Below, one piece after another: positions 8,496-17,510 of a DNA stretch of 64,000 bases. The position numbers and the translations under genes are program-made. The notes beneath the pieces are model-generated. The model worked only from the letters and a program-made list of their open reading frames with translations. It did not search any database and was not told the origin of the DNA. Source of the stretch: Aved-18 sp964606665 (GTDB taxonomy: Bacteria; Cyanobacteriota; Vampirovibrionia; Obscuribacterales; Obscuribacteraceae); contig CAZSHS010000001.1 of assembly GCA_964606665.1 (NCBI GenBank), forward strand, positions 124,001 to 188,000, written 5' to 3'. The first letter of the stretch is position 1, and the number at the start of each line of letters is the position of its first letter.

Positions 8496-8804
8496 ATGCT
8501 GCCAGTCCGCCTTAAGGAATTAGCCGAACAACGATACAGTCAGGAGTTTTTTCTTCGGACCTTATTTGAATTGGCTTTGGAAGAGCAATGGATTGATGTA
8601 ACTCACATGATTCAGCACGACATGGCAAAAGCAATTCTTGCTGATTACTCACTAGAGCAGGGACTGGGATATTTAAACCAGAAAGTCTATATGGAATTCT
8701 GGGAAGACGTCATAGAAATAGGCTGGATGCGCTTCTGCGAGCACACAGGTCTGTCGCGCGATAAAGTAGATTTGCGACTGAAAGAGTTTCGCGAAGCTAT
8801 CTAA
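8496..8804 (+). CDS. Small hypothetical protein after DUF362 gene
   Basis: This soluble protein of about 102 residues has no recognised family. It is predicted mostly helical, with acidic and aromatic patches (ALEEQWIDVTHMIQHDM, YMEFWEDVIEIGWMRF). The ATG at 8496 has TAGGA five bases upstream. A GTG at 8454 in the same frame would overlap the DUF362 gene. It starts 19 bases after that gene and ends 9 bases before a convergent gene, so it is probably the last member of the three-gene cluster. The ending GLSRDKVDLRLKEFREAI looks like a helix-turn-helix-sized segment, but this is not enough for a call. Confidence 0.6.
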   Translation: MLPVRLKELAEQRYSQEFFLRTLFELALEEQWIDVTHMIQHDMAKAILADYSLEQGLGYLNQKVYMEFWEDVIEIGWMRFCEHTGLSRDKVDLRLKEFREAI

Positions 8805-8813
8805 CTTTTGTTT

Positions 8814-9848
8814 CTATTTGCCAGCGTAGCGCACGACCATTGCATAACCTGCAGGTGCTTGTCCGTCTCCTTTTGATTGGCTCGAAAGTAAAGATCCAAA
8901 AGACCAGACGCCCGGATTGTCTGCTATGAAATCAGCATCCACTCGGTCAGCCGGTTGAAGACTGATTGTGTCTCTAAATACGTGAGGTTCTAGCGGATCG
9001 CCACCATTAATTGAAACTATTTCGAAGTGGTGCCCGCTTAAATGGAGGGGAATGGCTTCCTTGCTCGCGTTCAACAAACGAAGGCGAACACGCTCGCCTT
9101 TGCGCAATTCGATTGGTGGAATATCTGGTGCTGTTTTACCATTGACTAAGTAAGTGTTAGATGCACTTGCAGAGCCACTTGAACTTTTGGCTATCGTTTG
9201 TGAAAACACAAGAGCGATATCTTGTTGTGGTGCTCGCGTTGATGGGTGTTGCGGATCCACAATGAGCATGCCATAAAGTCCATTGTCTTTTTGTTTGGAG
9301 TGAATAATTTGTGGATAATACCAGAACGTTCCTGCTTTTTCGGGCACAAATTGATAAGCAAAAGCAGCATTAGGAGCCACTATGCCTTGATCTTTGCGTG
9401 GCAATCCGCTAACTGAATGAGGTAATTTTAGACCGTGTAAATAAAGACTGGTAGCAGTTTTACTGCCATTATGCAATATGATGCGAATTGGCTCTCCCTG
9501 CGTCACTCGAATTGTAGGACCGGGAACACGTTCGTTGTAAGTAAGAGAGTGAGCCGTTTTACCTCCACCTACATCTAGTTCTTTTTCTTTAACCAATAAA
9601 TGAAACTCACGACAATTCAGTTCGCTGCTACTTGCTTTACGCTGAATCTCACCCATTTTTTTCATGGCATCATCAATTTCTGAATTGATATCTTTCATCT
9701 CGTTGCGCATTTTGTGCAACTCTTCTTTCTCCGCCGCCTGCTCTTCTGCCAGGTCGCCGTCGATAAGCTGAGCCAAAGCCGCATTCGGCTGGACTTGAAG
9801 TAAAAGTAGAGCTGATAAGACCAAAAAACTTTTCAAGTTAAGTACCAT
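8814..9848 (-). CDS. Multicopper-oxidase-fold exported protein lacking copper ligands
   Basis: A signal peptide (cleavage near NAALAQ) is followed by a charged coiled-coil-like segment (residues 32-72) and then two cupredoxin domains. The framework matches laccase-type multicopper oxidases: GPTIRVTQGEPIRI, LHGLKLP, GTFWYYPQ, GLYGMLIVDP and HLSGHHFEIVSING. The ligand positions are altered. HWHG reads YLHG (136-139), YHPH reads YYPQ (177-180), HPxHxH reads IPLHLS (266-271), and the C-terminal HCH motif is absent (WSFGSLLSSQ from 315). Most copper ligands are therefore missing and oxidase activity is unlikely. The fold may be kept for a binding role. It is divergent from purB. Confidence 0.75.
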   Translation of the reverse strand: MVLNLKSFLVLSALLLLQVQPNAALAQLIDGDLAEEQAAEKEELHKMRNEMKDINSEIDDAMKKMGEIQRKASSSELNCREFHLLVKEKELDVGGGKTAHSLTYNERVPGPTIRVTQGEPIRIILHNGSKTATSLYLHGLKLPHSVSGLPRKDQGIVAPNAAFAYQFVPEKAGTFWYYPQIIHSKQKDNGLYGMLIVDPQHPSTRAPQQDIALVFSQTIAKSSSGSASASNTYLVNGKTAPDIPPIELRKGERVRLRLLNASKEAIPLHLSGHHFEIVSINGGDPLEPHVFRDTISLQPADRVDADFIADNPGVWSFGSLLSSQSKGDGQAPAGYAMVVRYAGK

Positions 9849-9948
9849 TTGTTTTCACTTTTCCCCTGACAACGCAACTCTGATGCGATGATGCAGTAAG
9901 ATCCTAGCCTAAATCTGTTAATTAATGAGCCGCACGGAGGCATTCTTT

Positions 9949-11244
9949 GTGATCCCGCGATATACAAGACCGCAAATGGGAGACATTTGGACCGAAGAGT
10001 CCAAGTACCAAACTTGGCTAGAAGTAGAGCTTGCTGTGTGCGAAGCCCAACGCCAAGCGGGCGAAGTGCCTGATGAAGTTATGGCTGAAATTAAGTCTAA
10101 GGCCAAGTTTGACATCAATCGGATATACGAAATTGAAGCCGTAGTTAAGCATGATGTCATTGCTTTTCTGACAAGCGTTAATGAGTTTGTTGGTGATTCT
10201 GGTCGTTTTATCCACAGAGGTCTTACGAGCTCTGATGTAGTAGATACTGCCTTGGCGCTCAATATGCGCAAAGCAGGTAAACTTATAGAAATAGAATTGC
10301 AAAATTTACACGATGCCATTTTAGAAAAAGTGCGCTTGCACAAAGACACTGTCACCATCGGCAGATCCCATGGAATACATGCGGAACCTACCACTTTTGG
10401 TTTTAAACTTTCAATCTGGTTGGAAGAAGTACGTCGTCATCAAGTTCGTCTCAAAGACGCAATCGATATGATTTCGGTTGGGAAAATGAGTGGTGCAGTT
10501 GGCACTTTTTCTAACATATCGCCTTCGATAGAAGATAAAGCTTGTCAGATTTTAGAGCTCACTCCTGCTCCTATTTCCACTCAAGTGGTGCAGCGAGACC
10601 GGCATGCTCAGTTCATCTGGACCCTTGCTGTCATAGGATCCAGTCTGGAAAAATTTGCCACTGAAATTAGACATTTGCAAAGAACAGACGTTTTGGAAGC
10701 AGAGGAACCTTTCACTCAAGGACAGAAAGGAAGCTCAGCCATGCCGCATAAGCGCAATCCAGTCGGCAGCGAAAATATTACTGGATTAGCACGTATTCTC
10801 AGAGCAAACTCACTTGCCGCACTTGAAAATATTCCACTCTGGCATGAGCGAGATATTTCGCACAGCTCCGTAGAGCGTGTTATAGTGCCAGATTCGACTA
10901 TTCTTTTAGACTATATGCTTAATCGTTTTACAGGCATAGTCAGAGGCTTGGTTGTCTATCCTGAGAATATGAAACGTAATATGGATGTTTTTGGTGGCAT
11001 CATTTTTTCTCAGGCTGTATTGCTTAAATTGGTCGAGAAGGGCATGTCCAGAGAAGACGCATACGCCCTGGTTCAGTCACATGCTATGAGCGTATTCAAT
11101 CAAGAAGGAAAAAGTTTCAAAGACGCTTTATTGAACGACAAAAAAGTGAGCGACAAGTTGTCTAAGCATGAAGTAGAAGAATGTCTCAGTCCTAAGAACT
11201 ATTTGCAGAATTTAGAGCAAGTCTTCGAGCGTTTAGGTGTATAA
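9949..11244 (+). CDS. purB: Adenylosuccinate lyase
   Basis: PurB removes fumarate from SAICAR and from adenylosuccinate in purine synthesis. The protein starts (V/M)IPRYTRPQMGDIWTEESKYQTWLEVE, matching the usual PurB N-terminus. The GTG at 9949 is therefore preferred over the ATG at 9925; GGAGG lies 8 bases before this GTG. TSSDVVDTALAL and the fumarase/lyase signature GSSAMPHKRNPVGSENI (near residue 261) are intact, as is GRSHGIHAEPTTFG. At 431 residues it matches bacterial PurB. malQ begins 1 base after the purB stop, so the two are likely cotranscribed. Confidence 0.96.
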   Translation: MIPRYTRPQMGDIWTEESKYQTWLEVELAVCEAQRQAGEVPDEVMAEIKSKAKFDINRIYEIEAVVKHDVIAFLTSVNEFVGDSGRFIHRGLTSSDVVDTALALNMRKAGKLIEIELQNLHDAILEKVRLHKDTVTIGRSHGIHAEPTTFGFKLSIWLEEVRRHQVRLKDAIDMISVGKMSGAVGTFSNISPSIEDKACQILELTPAPISTQVVQRDRHAQFIWTLAVIGSSLEKFATEIRHLQRTDVLEAEEPFTQGQKGSSAMPHKRNPVGSENITGLARILRANSLAALENIPLWHERDISHSSVERVIVPDSTILLDYMLNRFTGIVRGLVVYPENMKRNMDVFGGIIFSQAVLLKLVEKGMSREDAYALVQSHAMSVFNQEGKSFKDALLNDKKVSDKLSKHEVEECLSPKNYLQNLEQVFERLGV

Positions 11245-11245
11245 A

Positions 11246-12943
11246 ATGAGTATTGATCCAGAGAAAAAACTAGCCGGCATCCTGCTTCCTGTTTTTGCCA
11301 TAAGACGCAAAAACGACCTGGGTATTGGAGATACAAAAGCAGTAAAAGATGCAATAGATTTTTGCAGCAATAATAAACTTACTGTTTTACAGACTCTGCC
11401 TATCAATGAAACCGGCGGAGACAATAGCCCTTACAACGCGATAAGTGCGATGGCTCTAGATCCAGTATATGCAGAAATGTCACCAGATGTAGTGCCCGGA
11501 CTGACTGCGGCTGATTATGGCAAATTTAAGAATTCGATTGATCAAACCGCACTGCAAGCTGAAGATGTCGACTATCAAGTAGTAAAGAAACTAAAGCTCG
11601 ATTTGTTCAGGGCTGCTTTCAAAAATTTCAAATCGACCAAAGAATTTGAAACTTTCAAAAAAGAGGATGGCTGGTGGCTGACACCATATGCGGTTTTTCG
11701 TACTTTGCTCGATACTCGTTCAGGTGATACTAATTGGACTCGTTGGCCTGAGGAATTGCAGACTTTTGAATCGGCAAAAAAATATCTCGAGACAAATGGA
11801 CAAGCAAAAGAAATCGAGTTCTGGTCTTATGTCCAGTGGGTAGCCAACGAGCAATGGCTTGATGTGCGCAAATATGCAGATAAGCGTGGCGTTCGAATAA
11901 TGGGTGATATCCCATTTGGTGTCAGTCGTTATAGTGTAGATGTCTGGCAGAACAAGAAACTTTTCGATCTCGAAATGTCTGGAGGAGCACCTCCTGAGCC
12001 TCTTTTTTTCAATGATTTATTCACCAAAAACTGGGGACAGAATTGGGGAATTCCACTTTATGATTGGGCTGAGCATAAGAAAGAAAACTTTACTTGGTGG
12101 AAAAATAGAATTAAGCGTCTAACCGCTCACTTCCACGATTTTAGAATTGATCATATTCTTGGATTTTTCCGTATTTATGCCTTTCCCTGGATTCCAGAGC
12201 GCAATCATGAATTTGTTGAATTGACACAAGATCAAGCCAAAGAATTGACCGGTGGAAAATTGCCTGGATTTCTTCCTCGCCCAGATGAGCCGGAAGAGAA
12301 TGCCGAGCTAAATCATGTTGAAGGCAAAGAAATTTTAAAAGTAATTGCAGATGCCGCCTCCAAATCTGGTGCTTTTATTGTGGCTGAGGATCTAGGACTT
12401 GTTGTTCCAGACTATGTAAGAGAAACAATTCATGAGCTTGGAATGGCTGGATTTGCAATTCCGATTTTCGAGCATATCAAAGACACACAAGACTTCAAAC
12501 CTGTTTCAACGCTCCATCCGTTGTCGCTTGCGACTTATGCCACTCACGATCATCAGACTATCGCACAGTACTATCGCGAGTTAGTTGAGCGTTGGCACGG
12601 ACCAAACGGTCATGAAAGTTGGCTTGAGATGCGACGATTGATGGGTCTTATAAATTTGGACCCTGACAACCCGCCGGTTGAATACACAGATGAAGTGCAA
12701 TTTGCATTTGAGAAAACCCTTGCAGATAGCCCATGCTGGCTAATCGTGATGATGATTTCTGATTTGCTCGGCTCAGAAGAGCGTTTTAACCAACCGGGTC
12801 TGAGCGGAAAGGGCTGTTGGTCAAAAAGATTGCAAGCCCCTCTTTGCGACTTGGAAAAAGATTCAGCTTTTAAAGATAAAATTTCTGATTTTTCCAAATT
12901 GATCGAGAAAAGTGGTCGTTTTCAATTGGTTGGCTCTAAATAG
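11246..12943 (+). CDS. malQ: 4-alpha-glucanotransferase (amylomaltase, GH77)
   Basis: The enzyme transfers glucan segments between malto-oligosaccharides in glycogen and maltodextrin metabolism. It starts with the GH77 pattern AGILLPVFAIRRKNDLGIGD, followed by QTLPINETGGDNSPYNAISAMALDP. The nucleophile region FRIDHILGFFRIYAFP (Asp near 302), the acid/base region VAEDLGLVVPDYV (Glu near 380) and ATHDHQT (Asp near 434) are present. The ATG at 11246 lies one base after the purB stop and is chosen over a GTG at 11237 inside purB. Length of about 565 residues is normal for the family. Confidence 0.95.
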   Translation: MSIDPEKKLAGILLPVFAIRRKNDLGIGDTKAVKDAIDFCSNNKLTVLQTLPINETGGDNSPYNAISAMALDPVYAEMSPDVVPGLTAADYGKFKNSIDQTALQAEDVDYQVVKKLKLDLFRAAFKNFKSTKEFETFKKEDGWWLTPYAVFRTLLDTRSGDTNWTRWPEELQTFESAKKYLETNGQAKEIEFWSYVQWVANEQWLDVRKYADKRGVRIMGDIPFGVSRYSVDVWQNKKLFDLEMSGGAPPEPLFFNDLFTKNWGQNWGIPLYDWAEHKKENFTWWKNRIKRLTAHFHDFRIDHILGFFRIYAFPWIPERNHEFVELTQDQAKELTGGKLPGFLPRPDEPEENAELNHVEGKEILKVIADAASKSGAFIVAEDLGLVVPDYVRETIHELGMAGFAIPIFEHIKDTQDFKPVSTLHPLSLATYATHDHQTIAQYYRELVERWHGPNGHESWLEMRRLMGLINLDPDNPPVEYTDEVQFAFEKTLADSPCWLIVMMISDLLGSEERFNQPGLSGKGCWSKRLQAPLCDLEKDSAFKDKISDFSKLIEKSGRFQLVGSK

Positions 12944-12983
12944 TAGTGGTGAAAAACGCTTTGCTTTAGTAAAGTGAGTAATC

Positions 12984-13895
12984 ATGATTCCAGCTTTTTT
13001 AATCCGAGCCGCTATTGATTATGTCCGTCATTCGAAGGCGCTGAGCGACTCCAATCCATATTCGCGTTGTGAAGAGGCTGTTCAAGCTGCAACTGGATTG
13101 GCTAAAGACAAGCTTGGCGACTTTGACGAGAGTTTGCTTGAAATTGCAGTAGCGACCAATTACTGGGAAGAATTTTTCCACGCAGAGGACCCGCTTGCCG
13201 ACGAAAAGGACTGGCGCGAAGGTCTTGTTAAACGCTCGAGCAATTATGACAATTTTGACGCCTGGCAAACCTGGTTCAAAGACTCATACAAACAGGTTTA
13301 TCGCGAAAACAATATCTGGACAAGTGTGCTCATGACCGCCTGGGCGCACACTCACCAGTATCAACTGAACTATAGTGACAATAAATGGAGCTTTGTGCCT
13401 TCGCGCTCATATTTGCCTACGAGCCAAATATGGAAACTGGAGCCGCATCTAGAAACCATTCAGGAAGTAATTCTTGATTGCTGGTACAAAGAATTGCGCG
13501 CTTATTTTGAGCTTGGTTTTCGAATCGAAACTCGCTCAATCCCTTATTTCGGCAAAGTAGAGTGTCTTAATTTCGACACCACTGAAAATATTGTGCACTG
13601 GCCTGCGCGTGCACATAAAATGCACAACGAGAAAATTGACCTTGGCAAACTCGTGGCCGACATCGTTTTTCCAGTATCAGATAGTTGGTACAGACATCTG
13701 GACAATATGATTTTTGCCCATGAGCATCTAGACGTTTCGGCTTTGATAAACCGCACAAGCTACGTTTTTGAGAGTAAGCGCCATTTGCTTGAATTGTCGG
13801 TCGAAAATGAACCAGCAAAAGCAAGACGCAAAGCCAGTGCTGAAGGTTGGCTGGTAGAAGAGGTCGAGGAAGAAACTGCCGACGTGGCTTCCTGA
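12984..13895 (+). CDS. Hypothetical protein, unknown family
   Basis: This 303-residue protein matches no family I recognise. It has no signal peptide or membrane segment. It is rich in Trp, Tyr and His (NYWEEFFHAEDP, VHWPARAHKMHNEK, SWYRHLDNMIFAHEHLD) and ends in a short acidic tail. The ATG at 12984 has AAGTGAG upstream. The gene follows malQ by 40 bases on the same strand and ends two bases before the end of the convergent rsmG. Coding character is good over its whole length. The clustered His and acidic residues could bind metal, but no known motif is formed. Confidence 0.75.
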   Translation: MIPAFLIRAAIDYVRHSKALSDSNPYSRCEEAVQAATGLAKDKLGDFDESLLEIAVATNYWEEFFHAEDPLADEKDWREGLVKRSSNYDNFDAWQTWFKDSYKQVYRENNIWTSVLMTAWAHTHQYQLNYSDNKWSFVPSRSYLPTSQIWKLEPHLETIQEVILDCWYKELRAYFELGFRIETRSIPYFGKVECLNFDTTENIVHWPARAHKMHNEKIDLGKLVADIVFPVSDSWYRHLDNMIFAHEHLDVSALINRTSYVFESKRHLLELSVENEPAKARRKASAEGWLVEEVEEETADVAS

Positions 13896-13896
13896 C

Positions 13897-14637
13897 TTAT
13901 TTTTTGCCTTTGATTTTAGACCAGACCCTTGGAAATGTAGGAGGGGTCTGTTTTATTTTGGTTATGAAAACAAGACAATGATTTTTTTCATCATTTCCAA
14001 GGGTGGGGATGTGAATTGTCGCTTTGCCGCCGCCTAGTTGTCCTATTAGGGCTTGAGCCGATTCAATTTCTTCTTTCAGTCCATTTTTACTTTTGTACGA
14101 AACCAGGCAACCGTTTTTTTCAAGAAGTGGCAAACCAAGTTCGCTCACTGTTGGCATAGCGCTCACGGCACGGCTTGTTACGATGTCAAACGTCTCGCGA
14201 AAGTCGCGCTCGTGTGCGATTTCTTCTATGCGACCAAGCTCCACTTGTACCCGATTGGCAAGACCAAGAGTTTTTACGACTGATTTTAGAAATTCGGTCT
14301 TTTTGCCGACAGAGTCGATCAGTACCACTTCCAGCTCAGGACGGGCAATGGCCAAGCAAAGACCAGGAAAACCGCCGCCAGATCCAAGATCCGCCAGGCT
14401 TTTAGGTTCGCTTTGCGGAAGCTCGTCGAAAAACTCTAACAGGCTGAGTGAATCGAGAATATGGCGGTTCAAAAGGTCTTCTTCTGTTTTGATCTCACGC
14501 GAAATCAAGTTGGTATGAGCGTTATAACTTAGAAGCTCACTTGCGTAGGTGGCGAATTGCGCCAACTGTTCGGGTGAAAGCGAAAAGTTTATCTTCAACA
14601 ATTGAGTGTTTAATAAATTAAAAGTGTTAGTGTTCAT
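13897..14637 (-). CDS. rsmG: 16S rRNA (guanine-N7) methyltransferase RsmG
   Basis: RsmG (GidB) methylates G527 of 16S rRNA using S-adenosylmethionine. The family hallmarks are intact. They include NAHTNLISR followed by RHILDSLSLLEFF, the SAM loop LADLGSGGGFPGLCLAI, VVLIDSVGKKTEFLK, and VTSRAVSAMPTVSELGLPLLEKNGCLVSYKS. At 246 residues it is slightly longer than E. coli RsmG. The gene is convergent with the preceding gene with one base between stops, and divergent from the large acidic protein gene at 14703. No clear Shine-Dalgarno site is visible before the ATG. Confidence 0.95.
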   Translation of the reverse strand: MNTNTFNLLNTQLLKINFSLSPEQLAQFATYASELLSYNAHTNLISREIKTEEDLLNRHILDSLSLLEFFDELPQSEPKSLADLGSGGGFPGLCLAIARPELEVVLIDSVGKKTEFLKSVVKTLGLANRVQVELGRIEEIAHERDFRETFDIVTSRAVSAMPTVSELGLPLLEKNGCLVSYKSKNGLKEEIESAQALIGQLGGGKATIHIPTLGNDEKNHCLVFITKIKQTPPTFPRVWSKIKGKK

Positions 14638-14702
14638 GTAATTATGTCTATAAAGTTGTTGTACTTAGTATTTTCCTTTCCCGCAGGTGAAATGTCGAAT
14701 CC

Positions 14703-17510
14703 ATGAGTCCGCGCGCATTCCAAACTGTGCTCGTAGCTCCAATGGCGCCAAAAGAGAGAAAAGATCTTGAAAGCCGGGTCTTAGCTGCGGCATTCAAGCA
14801 AAGTTTTCAGCGCGGGGATACCGAGGGCGCCAATTTGGCGCATAAGCAAATTTATCTGCTTCTCAAGGCGGGCGAGAATGATAGCGCAGCCGAGGCGAAC
14901 GCGGAAGCGGAAGCGCCCGATAATGGAGCATCTCAAGAGGCACCGGTAGAAGACAGAGCCGGCACGAGAGAAATAAATCTTGGCGGCGTCGAATATGCCA
15001 AGCTTGAAGTTGACGCAATGGAAAAGCTTTCCGCCAAAGCAAAAGCCAAGCTTACAAAAGAAAATGTAGCAATTGCTGCAGGGGCAAGTGCTACAGCGTC
15101 AAAACTTCCAGCTCAGCCCACGGTTGGGCAAGCAAGCGAACGTGCCACTACTCAAGACCAGGAACTGCCCAAAACTAACTCGTATGTGCTGTTGAATGTG
15201 GAAGCTGGAGCCAGTTTTCGCGAAATTCATATCTCTTTTTTGCGATTAGTGCGCAGACTTTTGTTTGATTTCAATCAAGCACCCAAAAAGAAAAAACGCG
15301 GCATGATTAAAGAGCTGCAACAAATTTGGATTGCACACGATATTTTAAGCGATCCACTTACTCGCACAGATTATGACATTCGCTTTTTGGGATTGAAAGC
15401 ACCGGTTTCGGGCACCACTGAAGGTGTCACTGAAAGTGGTGGCGTCCTTTTCAAAGTTGGCGAACTGCTTGAATCGGCAGGTTTGCTTGAGCCAACCGAA
15501 CTTGAAATCGCAGCCGACATGCACAAGGCTATGCCAGAAATGTTGTTTGGAACATTTCTTGTTAAGCAAGGATTCATCACGGAAGGCGATTTAGATCAGG
15601 CAGTACTTGGCCAAGAACTGGTAAAAGACAATCTTATAAAGCTTGATGTCTTTAAACAGGCAATGAGCGGATGGCTTACCTCGCAAACACCAATCAAAGA
15701 TTATTTGGTGAACGAAAACATCATTTCTAAAGACGATATTGAGCGTATTATCGCTAAGAATTTGCAAGAAATTCAAGTACAAAAAGTGGAACAGTCTCAA
15801 CCGCCAGCACGAACAGGCATGGCAAGCCGAATTCAATTAATATCTTCTGGACCTATGATTAATACAGAAGAAGCGGCGAAGCGAATGATAAGCAAAGGAC
15901 ATGCTATTCCCGGATGGAAGGATCAGCTCGACTGGAGTCAACCTGAAGAGGAAGAAATAGCCAAATTCGAACATGCGGTCAGGCAAGAAAAAGAATACGC
16001 CAAACCAGATATTGAGGATATTGGCTCGGGTGGAGTATCACAGAAGAGTGGCAAGAAGTCGTTGCGTTCTTTGATGGATGGAATTCACGCGCCCGAACTT
16101 TCCGAAGCTCCTAAAACAAAAACGCGCAAGACTATTGCCGATTTGATGGGACCACTTGTTGATGAAGATTTGAGCAAACCAACAAATGTAGATGATATAT
16201 CTAACTTGTCTCAGTTGCTCAAGCCTGAAGAATTGCAAGTGATGGAAGCGCTAGAATCAATCGATACCGCTATTGCAAATGACGTGGTACGAATTAAAGA
16301 TGCAATGAGCGACACATCTGAGTCGCTCAAGCGACCAATGCCACCACAAGCAGAGAAGTACTCGGATATTACCGCCGACAAGCCTCTTCCTGAGATGGCT
16401 AACCCGCCGGTAGCGATTCGCACTTGGATGGATGAAGAATCAGGCCTTGAGTTTGGATTTGATGAAGGTAGCTACGACGAAGAAGAAGATATCGAGTTTG
16501 GGTTTGATTTTGACCGAAACAACGAAGAAGAAGAACCGGTGGCGCCTGTGCGACCAAACGATGATTCGCCAACCAGCGAAGACATTGATAATCCTTTTGA
16601 TCATATAGAAGATCTCGATGCCGCTTACGGTCTCACTCCCTCACCAGATGTGGTGGCGCCGCAGGAAACGGAATTTCCTCAAGAGCAAGACGAAATTTGG
16701 GAGTATGTAGAAGAGCCCAGTCATCAGTCCCAAAACACTCCAGGAGCTGAGCAAGCAGAAGACCACTTGCTTGAAATCGTCGAGGAAGACGCCGAAGTCG
16801 AAGAAATGGTGGAAGTGGAAGTTGTAGTTGAATCAGAAACAGAAGACGATAGGGATCCGACTGGTGCAAAAACCAGAGAATTTGAAATCGAATTGGCAGA
16901 TGAAGCATTGCTTGCTCAGATAGGCACCATGAGCGGTTGGGCCATAGAGCCGTTTAAAGGTCCAGTCGTTACACCTAAAGAGGACCTTGAAACAACCAAA
17001 GAGCGCAGTGTGAACATGGAAGAAACCGGAGCAATCTCGGCTGATTTAGCAAGACGCGCTGTGGCTGAAGTTGAGATGAAAGCTAGACAAGAAGCTGAGT
17101 TGAACTTCAAATCTGAACCTGCTCCCGAGCTTGAATCAGAATTCAGCGTGCATTTTGTACAGGCAGATGAAGACAGTACTGTAGAAGATTTGGAGCCAAT
17201 AGTTATCACAAAGGAAAACGACAAGCCCGAGATAGTAAAAGAACCAGTTGAAATGCACGCTTCTACAAAGCCATCAGGTAACGAAGACACCTCTGAGTGG
17301 CAGCTAGTTTATAAAATATCTGGCTCTCTTGCCGACGCGCTTATGTCTGCTGATGAGGATGACGAGGCTGATATGGGCAACTTGGCACCAAAGCTTGACG
17401 ATGTGAATGTATTCGTTACGCCAAGCCAGTTTTCAACCCTTCCAATAACCAATGAATGGGATCGAGTGGAAGAATCAGGCGAAGATAAAGACGACAAGGA
17501 ATACGATTAA
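14703..17510 (+). CDS. Large acidic protein with degenerate J-domain and MshEN-like region
   Basis: The protein has 935 residues and no signal peptide. Residues about 160-230 follow the J-domain outline (NSYVLLNVEAGASFREIH, RRLLFDFNQ, IAHDILSDPLTRTDYDIRF). The HPD motif needed to stimulate Hsp70 is replaced by FDF. Residues about 246-360 hold repeats like the N-terminal GspE/MshE domain (FGTFLVKQGFITEGDLDQAV, IKDYLVNENIISKDDIERII). The remaining part, roughly 570 residues, is strongly acidic, with long Glu/Asp stretches, and probably disordered. It may be a scaffold or regulatory protein. The stop overlaps that of the convergent downstream gene by 4 bases. Confidence 0.7.
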   Translation: MSPRAFQTVLVAPMAPKERKDLESRVLAAAFKQSFQRGDTEGANLAHKQIYLLLKAGENDSAAEANAEAEAPDNGASQEAPVEDRAGTREINLGGVEYAKLEVDAMEKLSAKAKAKLTKENVAIAAGASATASKLPAQPTVGQASERATTQDQELPKTNSYVLLNVEAGASFREIHISFLRLVRRLLFDFNQAPKKKKRGMIKELQQIWIAHDILSDPLTRTDYDIRFLGLKAPVSGTTEGVTESGGVLFKVGELLESAGLLEPTELEIAADMHKAMPEMLFGTFLVKQGFITEGDLDQAVLGQELVKDNLIKLDVFKQAMSGWLTSQTPIKDYLVNENIISKDDIERIIAKNLQEIQVQKVEQSQPPARTGMASRIQLISSGPMINTEEAAKRMISKGHAIPGWKDQLDWSQPEEEEIAKFEHAVRQEKEYAKPDIEDIGSGGVSQKSGKKSLRSLMDGIHAPELSEAPKTKTRKTIADLMGPLVDEDLSKPTNVDDISNLSQLLKPEELQVMEALESIDTAIANDVVRIKDAMSDTSESLKRPMPPQAEKYSDITADKPLPEMANPPVAIRTWMDEESGLEFGFDEGSYDEEEDIEFGFDFDRNNEEEEPVAPVRPNDDSPTSEDIDNPFDHIEDLDAAYGLTPSPDVVAPQETEFPQEQDEIWEYVEEPSHQSQNTPGAEQAEDHLLEIVEEDAEVEEMVEVEVVVESETEDDRDPTGAKTREFEIELADEALLAQIGTMSGWAIEPFKGPVVTPKEDLETTKERSVNMEETGAISADLARRAVAEVEMKARQEAELNFKSEPAPELESEFSVHFVQADEDSTVEDLEPIVITKENDKPEIVKEPVEMHASTKPSGNEDTSEWQLVYKISGSLADALMSADEDDEADMGNLAPKLDDVNVFVTPSQFSTLPITNEWDRVEESGEDKDDKEYD

